Assembly: GCF_030944405.1 (NCBI RefSeq)
Contig: NZ_CP132339.1
Location: 4,030,001-4,094,000, forward strand
Length of the DNA stretch: 64,000 nt
From: Janthinobacterium sp. J1-1
GTDB taxonomy: Bacteria > Pseudomonadota > Gammaproteobacteria > Burkholderiales > Burkholderiaceae_D
Direction: 5' to 3'
The notes beneath the pieces were generated by a model that saw nothing but the letters and a program-made list of their open reading frames with translations, ran no database searches and was not told the origin of the DNA. The position numbers and the translations under genes are program-made. Below are positions 33,076 through 41,528 of this stretch, piece after piece (the stretch's first letter is position 1; the number at the start of each line of letters is the position of its first letter).

Positions 33076-34605
33076 TCAATTGCCTCCATTTTTTACGATA
33101 GCCCGCATGATTTTTTCCTGGCTGGCTTCCTGCGCGCTGAACTCGGCCACGAAGCGGCCCTCGTTCATTACATAGATGCGGTCGCACATGCCCAGCAGTT
33201 CTGCCATTTCCGACGAGATCATCACCACGCACTTGCCCTCGGCGACCACCTCGTTGATGATGGAATAGATCTCGTACTTGGCGCCCACGTCGATGCCGCG
33301 CGTCGGTTCGTCGAGCATCAGCACCTCGGGCTGCGCATACAGCCATTTGCTGATCACCACTTTCTGTTGATTGCCGCCCGACAGCTTGCCGACCGCCTGC
33401 GCGCCGTTCTGGCAGCGGATGCGCAGCTTGCGCAGGAACTCGTGGCCGACCGTCACCTCGCGCTGCTCGTCGATCACCGCATAACTGGCCACGCCGCCCA
33501 GGTTGGCCAAGGTGATATTGCGTTCGATCGAGTCGTCCAGCAGCAGGCCGTCGCCCTTGCGGTCTTCCGTCACATAGGCCAGGCCGGCGGCGATCGCTCT
33601 GGGCACGCTGGAGACGTTGACCTTTGCGCCGCGCAGAAACACTTCGCCACGGATATCGGCGCCATAGGCGCGGCCGAATATGCTCATCGCCAGTTCCGTG
33701 CGGCCCGCGCCCATCAGGCCGGCGATGCCGACCACTTCGCCGGCACGCGCCTCGAAGCTCACGTCATTGACCACCTTGCGTTCGCGGTGCACGGGGTGGC
33801 GCACGTGCCAGTTGCGCACTTCGAACACGGGTGCGCCCACATGTGGCGTGCGTTTCGGGTAGCGGTCCGCCATGTCGCGGCCCACCATGGCGCGGATGAT
33901 GCGGTCTTCGCTGACGCTCTCCGTATGGCAGTCCATGGCGTCGACCGTGGCGCCGTCGCGGATCACGGTGATGGCGTCGGCCACGCGCGAAATCTCGTTG
34001 AGCTTGTGCGAGATGATGATCGACGTCACGCCGCGCGATTTGAGTTCCAGCAGCAGGCCGAGCAGGCGTTCGCTGTCGTTTTCGTTCAGGCTGGCGGTGG
34101 GCTCGTCGAGGATCAGCAGCCTGACTTCCTTCGACAGCGCCTTGGCGATTTCCACCAGCTGCTGCTTGCCCACGCCCAGGCGGCCGATCGGCGTGTCCGG
34201 GCTGTCGCTCAAGCCGACTTTGTCGAGCAGCTGGCGCGTCTTCGCATACGACATGGCCCAGTCGATCACGGTGCCGCGCGCCTGCTCGTTGCCGAGGAAG
34301 ATATTCTCGGCAATCGACAGCATCGGCACCAGCGCCAGTTCCTGGTGGATGATGATGATGCCCAGCGTTTCGCTGTCGTGGATCGAGGCGAAGCGCCGTT
34401 CTTCGCCCGCGTAGCACACCGCGCCGTCGAAGGAGCCGTGCGGATAGACGCCACTGAGGATCTTCATCAGGGTCGACTTGCCGGCGCCGTTTTCGCCGCA
34501 GATGGCGTGGATCTCGCCCTGCCGCACCGTCAGGTTGACGTTGTTGAGCGCTTTCACGCTGCCGAAGCTTTTCTGTATGCCCCGCATTTCAAGGATGGCT
34601 TGCAT
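33076..34605 (-). CDS. Sugar ABC transporter ATP-binding protein (GguA/XylG type, two ATPase domains)
   Basis: Protein of 509 residues with two fused ABC ATPase domains. The first has GENGAGKST, LGVGKQQLVEIAKAL and LLILDEPTAS; the second has GLMGAGRTE, LSGGNQQKVVISKWL and VLMLDEPTRG, the usual asymmetric pattern of carbohydrate uptake 2 transporters. The start at 34605 follows GAGAAAA. It lies between the binding-protein gene and the permease gene in one operon. Closest in type to GguA of Agrobacterium, which works with ChvE. Confidence 0.92.
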   Translation of the reverse strand: MQAILEMRGIQKSFGSVKALNNVNLTVRQGEIHAICGENGAGKSTLMKILSGVYPHGSFDGAVCYAGEERRFASIHDSETLGIIIIHQELALVPMLSIAENIFLGNEQARGTVIDWAMSYAKTRQLLDKVGLSDSPDTPIGRLGVGKQQLVEIAKALSKEVRLLILDEPTASLNENDSERLLGLLLELKSRGVTSIIISHKLNEISRVADAITVIRDGATVDAMDCHTESVSEDRIIRAMVGRDMADRYPKRTPHVGAPVFEVRNWHVRHPVHRERKVVNDVSFEARAGEVVGIAGLMGAGRTELAMSIFGRAYGADIRGEVFLRGAKVNVSSVPRAIAAGLAYVTEDRKGDGLLLDDSIERNITLANLGGVASYAVIDEQREVTVGHEFLRKLRIRCQNGAQAVGKLSGGNQQKVVISKWLYAQPEVLMLDEPTRGIDVGAKYEIYSIINEVVAEGKCVVMISSEMAELLGMCDRIYVMNEGRFVAEFSAQEASQEKIMRAIVKNGGN

Positions 34606-34665
34606 GGTTTTCTCGCTGTTGTCCGCCAGGCGCGATCTGGCCGCGCCTGGCAAAGTGGGTGGCGC

Positions 34666-35736
34666 TTACTTCAGCTGCGCTTCGGTGTAGAAGCGGCTGC
34701 GCGTGACCAGCACATCCTTCCAGTTGCCGGCATTGACCAGCACCGGCGCCACCAGGTAGGTCGGCACGATCTTCACGCCGTTGTTGTAGTTCTTCGTGTC
34801 GTTCACCTGCACCTGCTTGCCGGCCAGCGAGTCGGCGACGATGTCGGCCGTGCGCGCTGCCAGTTCGCGCGTATCCTTGAACACGGTGGTGGTCTGGTCG
34901 CCGCGGATGACGGCCTTGATGTTGGGGATGTCGGCATCCTGGCCCGTAATGACCGGCATTTTTTGCTGGCCGCTGCCGTAGCCGACGCCCTTGAGCGAGG
35001 AGATGATGCCGATCGCCACGCCGTCATTGGGCGACCACACCGCGTCGACGCGGCCGTTGCTGTAGAAGGCGCTCAGCAGGTTGTCCATGCGCGACTGCGC
35101 CGTGGCGCCGTCCCAGCGGTAGACCGAGACTTTTTCGATCGCCACCTGCTTGCTGCGGATGACCATCTTGCCGCTGTCGATATAGGGTTTCAGCACGGCC
35201 ATGCCGCCGCCATAGATCTTGTGCGCGTTGTTGTCGTCGATCGAGCCGGCGAAGACCTCGACATTCCACGGCGTCTTGCTGCCGCTCTTGTCGTAGGCGC
35301 TGGTGATGCTTTGCGCCTGCAGCACGCCGACCTGGGCGTTGTCGAAGGTGGCGTAGTAATCGACCTTGGCCGTCTGCGTGATCAGGCGGTCGTAGGAGAT
35401 GATCTTGATGCCCCTGCTGCTGGCGTTCTGCAGCACTTCGGACAGCGTCTTGCCGTCGATGGGGGCGATCACCAGCGCCTTGACGCCCTTGGTGATCATG
35501 TTCTCGATCTGGCTGACCTGGGTCGGCACATCGTAGTCGGCGTACTGCAGGTTGGCCGCATAGCCCTTGGCTTTCAGCGCGGCGACCATGTTCTGGCCGT
35601 CGCTGATCCAGCGCGCTTCGGTCTTGGTCGGCAGCGAAATGCCGATGGTGCCCTTGTCCTGGGCCAGGGCGGGGGAGGAGGCCACCAGCGCGGCGGTGAA
35701 CGACAGTGCCATGACGGCGTGGTTAATCAGTTTCAT
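34666..35736 (-). CDS. Periplasmic sugar-binding protein (ChvE-like)
   Basis: Protein of 356 residues with a Sec signal peptide (about 1-25, ALAQ end) and the type I periplasmic binding fold. Segments KGTIGISLPTKTEARWISDG, QIENMITKGVKALVIAPIDG and VWSPNDGVAIGIISSLKG are typical of ChvE/XylF-type proteins. A GGAGA site precedes the ATG. Upstream an interrupted hairpin separates it from the dehydrogenase genes. ChvE binds arabinose, glucose and sugar acids; the ligand here could also be a cyclitol because the next genes include an inositol-dehydrogenase type enzyme. Confidence 0.9.
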   Translation of the reverse strand: MKLINHAVMALSFTAALVASSPALAQDKGTIGISLPTKTEARWISDGQNMVAALKAKGYAANLQYADYDVPTQVSQIENMITKGVKALVIAPIDGKTLSEVLQNASSRGIKIISYDRLITQTAKVDYYATFDNAQVGVLQAQSITSAYDKSGSKTPWNVEVFAGSIDDNNAHKIYGGGMAVLKPYIDSGKMVIRSKQVAIEKVSVYRWDGATAQSRMDNLLSAFYSNGRVDAVWSPNDGVAIGIISSLKGVGYGSGQQKMPVITGQDADIPNIKAVIRGDQTTTVFKDTRELAARTADIVADSLAGKQVQVNDTKNYNNGVKIVPTYLVAPVLVNAGNWKDVLVTRSRFYTEAQLK

Positions 35737-35784
35737 CTTGCGTCTCCGTATAGTTATGTGGGCGTGCCGGAATTTCAGGGCGAA

Positions 35785-35832
35785 CGCTGCCAGCGAACCT
35801 CGCGGGAGGTTCGGCACAGGGTGCTGGCAGCG
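35785..35832 (-). repeat. Nested inverted repeat between Gfo/Idh and ChvE-like genes
   Basis: Outer arms CGCTGCCAGC (35785-35794) and GCTGGCAGCG (35823-35832) enclose a second hairpin GAACCTC/GAGGTTC (35795-35812). It is in a 105 bp gap inside the operon and has no T run. It could be an mRNA processing or stabilising structure that sets binding-protein expression. Confidence 0.6.
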
Positions 35833-35841
35833 TGGTGAAAA

Positions 35842-36930
35842 TCAGTCGATAAAGACTTCCGCGCCGGCCTGCTTGCTGGACGCAAACATGGCTTCGATGA
35901 CGCGGCTGATGTTGTAGGCCTGGCTGGCCGGGACGACCGATGGCGCGCCCGTGCGCAGAGCGTGGAAGAAGGCGTTCGCCTCGCGGTCGAAATACACGGG
36001 ATTGCCGATTTCGGCCAGTTCCGGCGAATACTCGGTTTTTTTGGTGGCCCAGATTTCAGGGAAACTGGTCTCCTGCCATTCGGTCCAGCCGGCCGGGCGC
36101 GAGCCCTTGCCCGAGTCGTAGACCTTGTAGCTGGCCGGCAGCGAACGCGAGGACATGATGCCTTCCGTGCCGTAGGCCGTGATGTCCCAGCTTTCCGTCC
36201 ATGGCAGCACGTCCCACGACATGAAGTCGAGCACCACCACCTTGTCGTCGTAATTGAGCACGGCGCCGGCGGCATCCTCGCGCGACTCGTCGCCACGGAA
36301 ATTGGCGAACTTGGTGATGCGCGCATTGACCGATTTCGGCACGCCGAAGTGCAGCAGGATGCGGTCGACCAGGTGGCAGCCGATCACGAACATGGCGCCG
36401 CCGATGTCGCCCGGCTGCGTCATGTGGCTGGTGGCCGCCTCGTCATGCGAGCAGCCGCCATGGGCGCGCACCTGCACCACCTTGCCCAGGCGGCCCGACG
36501 TCAAGGCTTCCTGCATCGCGTCGACCGACGGCGCGAAACGCCAGCAATAGCCCACCTGCAGCAGGCCGCCCGTGCGCTCGACCACCTGCACGATGCGGCT
36601 GGCGTCCTGCGCGCCGCGTCCGGCCGGCTTTTCCACCAGCACCGCCTTGCCGGCCTCCAGCGCCTCGATCGCCAGGTCGGCCATCTTTTCGCTTTTCGAG
36701 TGGATCAGCACCGCGTGCACGGCGGGGTCGCCCAGGATGGCTTCCTTGCTGCGCACTTCCAGCCCCAGCGCCTCGACAAACGGCTGCAGCAGCGGGCTGT
36801 TGTCCCAGGCGCCCATCATTTTGGCGTCAGTACGGCGCTGGATGGCTTTCACGCGGCCGGAGGTGTGCGGGTGGGTGACGCCCAGGCAGGCAATCCCGGC
36901 CACCTGGTTCTGCGCAAGTTGGTAAGTCAT
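35842..36930 (-). CDS. Gfo/Idh/MocA family oxidoreductase
   Basis: Enzyme of 362 residues. The N-terminal Rossmann domain (about 8-130) includes a CLGVTHPHTSGRVKAI segment in place of the usual GxGxxG, and the family's EKP motif is seen as VLVEKPAGR. The C-terminal alpha/beta domain follows. It would oxidise or reduce a sugar or cyclitol hydroxyl, or take part in an oxidation-assisted elimination as known for several family members. A strong AAGGAGA site precedes the ATG. The nucleotide-binding loop is atypical, so cofactor use should be checked. It follows iolG-like gene in the operon. Confidence 0.85.
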   Translation of the reverse strand: MTYQLAQNQVAGIACLGVTHPHTSGRVKAIQRRTDAKMMGAWDNSPLLQPFVEALGLEVRSKEAILGDPAVHAVLIHSKSEKMADLAIEALEAGKAVLVEKPAGRGAQDASRIVQVVERTGGLLQVGYCWRFAPSVDAMQEALTSGRLGKVVQVRAHGGCSHDEAATSHMTQPGDIGGAMFVIGCHLVDRILLHFGVPKSVNARITKFANFRGDESREDAAGAVLNYDDKVVVLDFMSWDVLPWTESWDITAYGTEGIMSSRSLPASYKVYDSGKGSRPAGWTEWQETSFPEIWATKKTEYSPELAEIGNPVYFDREANAFFHALRTGAPSVVPASQAYNISRVIEAMFASSKQAGAEVFID

Positions 36931-36948
36931 GTCGTCTCCTTCGATCGA

Positions 36949-37959
36949 TTATTCACGCGACAGGCTGGACACCGTCACCGTCAGCCCCGTGCGCGCCGAT
37001 TCCACGGCGCACTCGGCCAGCAGCAGCGCCTGCAGGCCATCCTGGATGGTGACCGGCATGGCCGACTTGCCGGCCAGCGCGTCGACAAAGGCCGTCATTT
37101 CATTGCGGTAGGCGTCGACATAGCGCTCCAGGAAGAAGTTCAGCAGCGGTTCGCGCGCGTCGGTGGCGTCGGCCGTCCAGCGCCGCGCCGTCGATGGGCG
37201 CAGGTTGTCCTGCAACAGCATGCCTTTCGAGCCCGACACTTCGAAGCGCTGGTCGTAGCCATACACGGCTTCGCGGCAGCAGTTGATCTGGCACTGCTTG
37301 CCCGACGCCGTCTGCAGCAGCACCATTACGGTATCGTAGTCGTCCAGTTCGGCCAGCGAGCTGTCGACCAGGCGGCTGCCGATGGCCGTCACCTGAACCG
37401 GCTCCTCGCCCAGCAGCCAGCGCGCAAAATCGAGGTCGTGGATCACCATGTCGCGGAAGATGCCACCCGAATGCAGCACGTACTCGCGCGGCGGCATGCC
37501 GGGGTCGCGGCTGCTGATGATCACCTGGCGCACCTCGCCCACTTCACCCGCATCGATGGCCTTGCGGAAGGCCTGCGAGGTGGGGTCGAAGCGGCGGTTA
37601 AAGGCCAGCATCACGCGCCCGTCCAGGCGCAGCACTTCAGCGGCAGCGGCGCGCGATTTTTCCAGGTCCAGGTCGATCGGTTTTTCGCACAGCACGGCCT
37701 TGCCCTGGCGCACCGCGCGCAGCATGTAGGTGATATGGGTGTCGGTCGGCGTGCCGATGACGATGGCGTCGATGTCGTCGCGGTCGATCAGGGCCGCGCA
37801 ATCGGTGGACGCTTCGCAGCCATGCTTGCTGGCCAGCGCCTGCGCCGCCGCTTCGATGGGGTCGGCCACGGCCACCAGGATGGCGTTGGGATTGGCGGCC
37901 ACGTTGGCGGCGTGGATTTTGCCGATGCGGCCGGCGCCCAGTACTGCGATTCTGATCAT
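36949..37959 (-). CDS. iolG: Inositol 2-dehydrogenase (Gfo/Idh family)
   Basis: Enzyme of 336 residues that oxidises myo-inositol, or a related cyclitol or sugar, at one hydroxyl with NAD+. The nucleotide-binding motif is GAGRIGKIHAANVA, the family motif is LCEKPIDLD with the catalytic Lys, and the substrate segment HSGGIFRDMVIHDLDFARW carries the conserved Asp and His. The sequence is close to IolG proteins of proteobacteria. There are no iolB, iolC, iolD genes here, so the standard inositol pathway is not encoded in this window. It lies between the TIM-barrel isomerase gene and the other Gfo/Idh gene. Confidence 0.87.
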   Translation of the reverse strand: MIRIAVLGAGRIGKIHAANVAANPNAILVAVADPIEAAAQALASKHGCEASTDCAALIDRDDIDAIVIGTPTDTHITYMLRAVRQGKAVLCEKPIDLDLEKSRAAAAEVLRLDGRVMLAFNRRFDPTSQAFRKAIDAGEVGEVRQVIISSRDPGMPPREYVLHSGGIFRDMVIHDLDFARWLLGEEPVQVTAIGSRLVDSSLAELDDYDTVMVLLQTASGKQCQINCCREAVYGYDQRFEVSGSKGMLLQDNLRPSTARRWTADATDAREPLLNFFLERYVDAYRNEMTAFVDALAGKSAMPVTIQDGLQALLLAECAVESARTGLTVTVSSLSRE

Positions 37960-37990
37960 GCTTGTCTCCAGTTGGTGTTGTTGTCGTTGC

Positions 37991-38896
37991 TTATTGAGCT
38001 GCTTGTTTTGCCTTGCGTGCTTCCAGCGCCGCGAATTGCGCCATCGTCGTGTCGAAGGCGCGCTGCGCCATCACCTCGAGCGGCAGGCGGCGGTAGGATT
38101 CGGAAATCATCTCGACGCCGTAGTATTTGCCCGTGTAGCCGGCCTGCTGCACCGCGCCGATAAAGCCGGGAATGTCATAAAAGCCTTCGCCGCACAGCTG
38201 GCGGTTGAAACGGGTGTCCTCGAACAGGGTACCCACCACTTTTTCGTCGGCGTCGTCCAGTTCCACCGACTTGATGAAGCGGGCCGGGATGGCGGCCACC
38301 TTGTCGAAGCCGTCGCCGCTGCGCACCACGTGCCAGCTGTCGACCGTCAGGCCGCCGTTGTGCTGGTCGGCCGCCTGCACGATGGCCAGGCCGTCCGCTA
38401 TATTGCGGACGATGGAAAACGGCATGAATTCCAGCGACACGGTGGCGCCGATGCCGTCGATCTCTTCGCACAATCTGGCAAATTCGGCCGCCATGCGGGG
38501 AAAATCGGCCGGGCCCGGGTCGGCGAAGCTGGCGCAGACCTTCAGGTTGCACATGCCCAGCGCGCCACCCAGTTCCAGCACGTCGCGCTTGAACTGGTCG
38601 GAACTGGCGCGCAGTTCGCCGTCCTTGTACCAGTCGGCCAGGATCTCCAGTTCGAAATACTTCATGCCATTGTCGGCCAAAATATTGCGCACGCCATGGA
38701 CGCCAACGCGGGCAATCGTCGCTTTCAGGTCGTCGAGTACCAGGCCCAGGCCTTTCCAGCCCACCCTGGCGGCCGTTTCGGCGCGCGCTTCGAGCGGGAA
38801 GGGGCTCACTTCGCTCGGTGAACAGGGGTAGACATCGCCCGCGATGGTCCAGTAGGCGGCCAGTAAATCAATCGGTGATGGTGTCGCTTGCGTCAT
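37991..38896 (-). CDS. TIM-barrel sugar isomerase/epimerase (IolE-like, AP endonuclease 2 fold)
   Basis: Protein of 301 residues of the xylose isomerase-like TIM barrel family. The metal ligands of this fold are visible: Glu in SLEFMPFS, Asp and His in TVDSWHVVRSG, Asp in VELDDAD and Glu in GVEMISESY. The family includes IolE inosose dehydratase, epimerases and the beta-eliminating enzymes of C-glycoside and levoglucosan breakdown. Given the iolG-like gene next to it, a dehydration of a keto-cyclitol or keto-sugar is the best guess. It is the second gene of the operon, after hydroxyquinol dioxygenase. Confidence 0.82.
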   Translation of the reverse strand: MTQATPSPIDLLAAYWTIAGDVYPCSPSEVSPFPLEARAETAARVGWKGLGLVLDDLKATIARVGVHGVRNILADNGMKYFELEILADWYKDGELRASSDQFKRDVLELGGALGMCNLKVCASFADPGPADFPRMAAEFARLCEEIDGIGATVSLEFMPFSIVRNIADGLAIVQAADQHNGGLTVDSWHVVRSGDGFDKVAAIPARFIKSVELDDADEKVVGTLFEDTRFNRQLCGEGFYDIPGFIGAVQQAGYTGKYYGVEMISESYRRLPLEVMAQRAFDTTMAQFAALEARKAKQAAQ

Positions 38897-38929
38897 GCTG
38901 TGCTCCGTGGTTCTGAGGTTGGGGTGGGA

Positions 38930-39835
38930 TCAAGGTTGCTGGGGCGCCAGCGTGAAGTTCCAGTCGACGCGCCAGAACGGCGCCGTGGTGCCAAATTTTT
39001 CCGCTTGCGCCGCGTCGTCGACCTGCACGAAGTCGGCCACCAGCTCGCGCTTGACGCCGAACACCGTGTCCTGCGCCAGGTAGGGGCAGTCGGGCGTGAA
39101 GATATGCGTGATGACGGGCGCGTAGCCGGGCGCCGTGACGATGAAGTGCAGATGGGCGGCGCGGTTCGGATGGCGCCCCAGGCTGGCCAGCAGCTTGCCG
39201 ACGGGGCCATCGTCCGGGATCGGATAGTGGCGCGGCTTGACCGATTTGAACCAGTAATTGCCGTCCGCGTCGCTGGTGAACACGCCGCGCAGATTGTGTT
39301 CGGGCTGGATGCCCTTTTGCTGCACGTCGTAAAAGCCGTCGTCATTGGTCTGCCACACTTCCAGCGTGGCGCCGGCCGCCGGCTCGCCATCGAGTCCCGC
39401 GACGCGGCCCAGCACCACCATGGGCTGGCCCTTGCCGTCCTGGCAGATATTTTCTCCCAGCGGGTAATGGGGGGCGTTGGCGATATAGAACGGTCCGAGG
39501 ATGGTGTTCGGCGTGGCGGCGCTGGGGCGGCGGTGGTTGATGGCGTCGACCAGCATCGACACGCCCAGCACGTCCGACAGCAGGATGTATTCCTGGCGCC
39601 AGTCCGAGCACATCTGGCCCGTCTCCGTCAGGAACTGGATGGCCGCCAGCCATTCCTCGTGCGTGGGTTCGACTTCCTTGACGGCGGCGTGCAGGTGGCG
39701 CACCAGGGCGCCCATGACCTGGCGCAGCCGTGGGTTGACGTCGGCGCCCATGCGGGCGTTGACGACCTCGGCGGAACCGGCTTCGTCAAAATAGCCGGGC
39801 GCGTGCTGCTGCCCGGGTGGGGGTGGCGTTTGCAT
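38930..39835 (-). CDS. Intradiol ring-cleavage dioxygenase, hydroxyquinol 1,2-dioxygenase type
   Basis: Non-heme Fe(III) enzyme of 301 residues that opens hydroxyquinol (1,2,4-trihydroxybenzene) to maleylacetate. The N-terminal helical dimer domain (about 20-110) carries RLRQVMGALVRHLHAAVKEVEPT; the catalytic domain has NTILGPFYIANAPHYP and KPRHYPIPDDGPVG, which include the tyrosine ligands, and the histidine ligands in AAHLHFIV. The overall pattern fits hydroxyquinol rather than catechol dioxygenases. GGAGA precedes the ATG at 39835. It is the first gene of the minus-strand operon and is divergent from a LysR gene. Maleylacetate reductase at the end of the same cluster supports the substrate call. 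Confidence 0.88.
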   Translation of the reverse strand: MQTPPPPGQQHAPGYFDEAGSAEVVNARMGADVNPRLRQVMGALVRHLHAAVKEVEPTHEEWLAAIQFLTETGQMCSDWRQEYILLSDVLGVSMLVDAINHRRPSAATPNTILGPFYIANAPHYPLGENICQDGKGQPMVVLGRVAGLDGEPAAGATLEVWQTNDDGFYDVQQKGIQPEHNLRGVFTSDADGNYWFKSVKPRHYPIPDDGPVGKLLASLGRHPNRAAHLHFIVTAPGYAPVITHIFTPDCPYLAQDTVFGVKRELVADFVQVDDAAQAEKFGTTAPFWRVDWNFTLAPQQP

Positions 39836-39856
39836 GACTTGTCTCCTGTCTGTTTT

Positions 39857-39917
39857 TTTGCTGCTTTTGTATGAAACGAGTATATATTGACTCCATTCGA
39901 TAAAACAGAGCAGCAAA
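39857..39917. promoter_or_regulatory. Inverted repeat across the divergent hydroxyquinol operon/LysR promoter
   Basis: TTTGCTGCT (39857-39865) is repeated inverted as AGCAGCAAA (39909-39917), 43 bp apart, enclosing an AT-rich TATATATTGA centre. This is where both promoters must lie. It is a candidate two-site target for the LysR regulator. Confidence 0.5.
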
Positions 39918-39950
39918 GGCAAAGTCTTTTGCTAAAAACGGGACAATCGC

Positions 39951-40865
39951 ATGAATCAATTACGGGAAATCGAGTTGTTTGTCGGCGTGGCCGACCTGGG
40001 CAGCATCAGCAAGGCGGCCGAGCACCTGGAAATCTCCATTTCGGCCGCCAGCCGCCACCTGATCGCGCTGGAAGAGCGCCTGGGCGTGCAGCTGGTCAAG
40101 CGCACCACGCGCCGGCTGTACCTGACCGAGGCGGGCGTCAAGTTCCACCAGCAGTGCAAGACCATACTCGACAGCCTGCGCGAAGCGGAGAACATGGTGA
40201 CGGCCACCGCCACCAAGCCCACCGGCACCTTGCGCGTCACCGCCTCGCTGTCGTTCTGCCTGCTGCATATTGCGCCGCTGCTGCCCGAATTTAACCGGCA
40301 GTATCCCGACATACAGGTGGAAGTGATCGCCGCCAACCGCTATTACGACATCATCGAGAACGGCGTCGATATCGCCATCCGCACGCGCCAGGTGGAAGCG
40401 GACAGCAATATCACCATCCGCCGCCTGGCCGAAACGCGCCGCATCCTGGCGGCGGCGCCAGGTTATATCGAGCAGCATGGCATGCCGATCTTGCCGCCCG
40501 ACCTGCACCGCCACAAGGTGCTGAACTATGCGCTGGCGGCCAGTCCGCGTGAACTGCCGCTCAAACGGGGCAATGAAAAGATCGTCACGAAGATCCGCCC
40601 GCTGCTCGAATCGAACGACGGCCAGATACTGCGTCATGCGGCGCTTGCCGGCATGGGCATTCTGGTGCAGCCGAAATACATCGTGTATGACGACCTGGTG
40701 GCGGGGCGCCTGGTGCCGGTGCTGGACGACTGGGACTTGCCGCGCCTGACCATCAATATCGCCTTCCAGACGCGGGCCCATATGCCGGCCAAGGACCGGG
40801 TCTTTATCGATGCGCTGGTGGAGCGGTTCAGGAAGAATGATTACGAAAGGCTGTGGATTGCCTGA
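39951..40865 (+). CDS. LysR family regulator of the hydroxyquinol/cyclitol cluster
   Basis: Regulator of 304 residues. The winged HTH (about 1-60; LGSISKAAEHLEISISAASRHLIALEERLG) is followed by the effector-binding domain (about 90-295) with TGTLRVTASLSFCLLHIAPLLPEF. It is divergent from the first gene of the catabolic cluster, with an inverted repeat between them, so it is the natural regulator of that operon. The inducer could be hydroxyquinol, an intermediate or the imported sugar. No other regulator is present in the cluster. Confidence 0.9.
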   Translation: MNQLREIELFVGVADLGSISKAAEHLEISISAASRHLIALEERLGVQLVKRTTRRLYLTEAGVKFHQQCKTILDSLREAENMVTATATKPTGTLRVTASLSFCLLHIAPLLPEFNRQYPDIQVEVIAANRYYDIIENGVDIAIRTRQVEADSNITIRRLAETRRILAAAPGYIEQHGMPILPPDLHRHKVLNYALAASPRELPLKRGNEKIVTKIRPLLESNDGQILRHAALAGMGILVQPKYIVYDDLVAGRLVPVLDDWDLPRLTINIAFQTRAHMPAKDRVFIDALVERFRKNDYERLWIA

Positions 40866-40870
40866 AGCGT

Positions 40871-40925
40871 CGTAGGTCGCATTGGCGGGGCAGAGCCCCG
40901 CGTAATCCGACAACATTGTTGGCGC
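40871..40925. repeat. REP-like intergenic palindrome, copy B
   Basis: CGTAGGTCGCATTGGCGGGG, then a GGGGC/GCCCC hairpin, then CGTAATCCGACAACATTGTTGGC. This is a single arm of the element seen as an inverted pair at 50101-50200. It lies just after the LysR gene. Confidence 0.75.
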
Positions 40926-40942
40926 GGATGGGAGTGTTGAAT

Positions 40943-41473
40943 TTATTTGCCGCTTTGCGCCGCCAGGTGTTCGCCGATAAACCAGCTTTGCAGCTCGTTG
41001 CTGCGCACCACCTGGCTGACGATCAGGTCGTTGCTGCCGTCGTCGCCCATGTCGGCGGCGGCGCGCGCCAGCGGACGCGCTTCGAGCAGGATGGTTTCAT
41101 GCGCGTCGAGCAGGCGCGACAGCTGCGCCAACGCCGATTCGCGGCCGCGCGGGGCGCGCGCGATCGACGACTCGTCGACCACGTCCTGCGCCAACGCGAA
41201 AGTGACGCCGCCCAGGGTCTGCACGCGCTCGGCGATGGCGTCCATGATCAGCACTTGTTCGCCATAGTGCTTGTCGAACAGCAGGTGCAACTGGTGGAAG
41301 GTGGCGCCGGAAGTCTGCCAGTGGGCCTTTTTATAGGCGTCGCGGATCGCCATGGTGTGGGCCAGCAGGCGGTTCAGCGCGTGTACGCCTTGCGCGCGTA
41401 CTTCGGCCGACAGGCCGATGCGTACATTGGCCAGGGAACCGAAGTCTTGCAGGATGTCAGGAGAGTTGCTCAT
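40943..41473 (-). CDS. dps: Dps family DNA-binding/iron-storage protein
   Basis: Protein of 176 residues of the Dps ferritin-like family, which forms a 12-mer that oxidises Fe(II) with peroxide and can protect DNA. The ferroxidase ligands between subunits are visible in KKAHWQTSGATFHQLHLLFDKHYGE (His, His, Asp, Glu). A long N-terminal segment without the classical Lys-rich tail suggests modest DNA binding. It is preceded by the REP-like element and followed by an unrelated gene. Regulation by OxyR cannot be seen. Confidence 0.92.
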   Translation of the reverse strand: MSNSPDILQDFGSLANVRIGLSAEVRAQGVHALNRLLAHTMAIRDAYKKAHWQTSGATFHQLHLLFDKHYGEQVLIMDAIAERVQTLGGVTFALAQDVVDESSIARAPRGRESALAQLSRLLDAHETILLEARPLARAAADMGDDGSNDLIVSQVVRSNELQSWFIGEHLAAQSGK

Positions 41474-41528
41474 GATGTGCTTTCAAAGTGAGTGAAAATG
41501 CGGGCCGCGATGGCCCGTGCCAAAAAGA

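Noticed and set aside
33001..35838. 945-codon open frame antisense to the sugar ABC transporter genes
   Set aside because: It covers three well-supported genes on the other strand and reads as an Arg/His/Asp-rich mirror of them.
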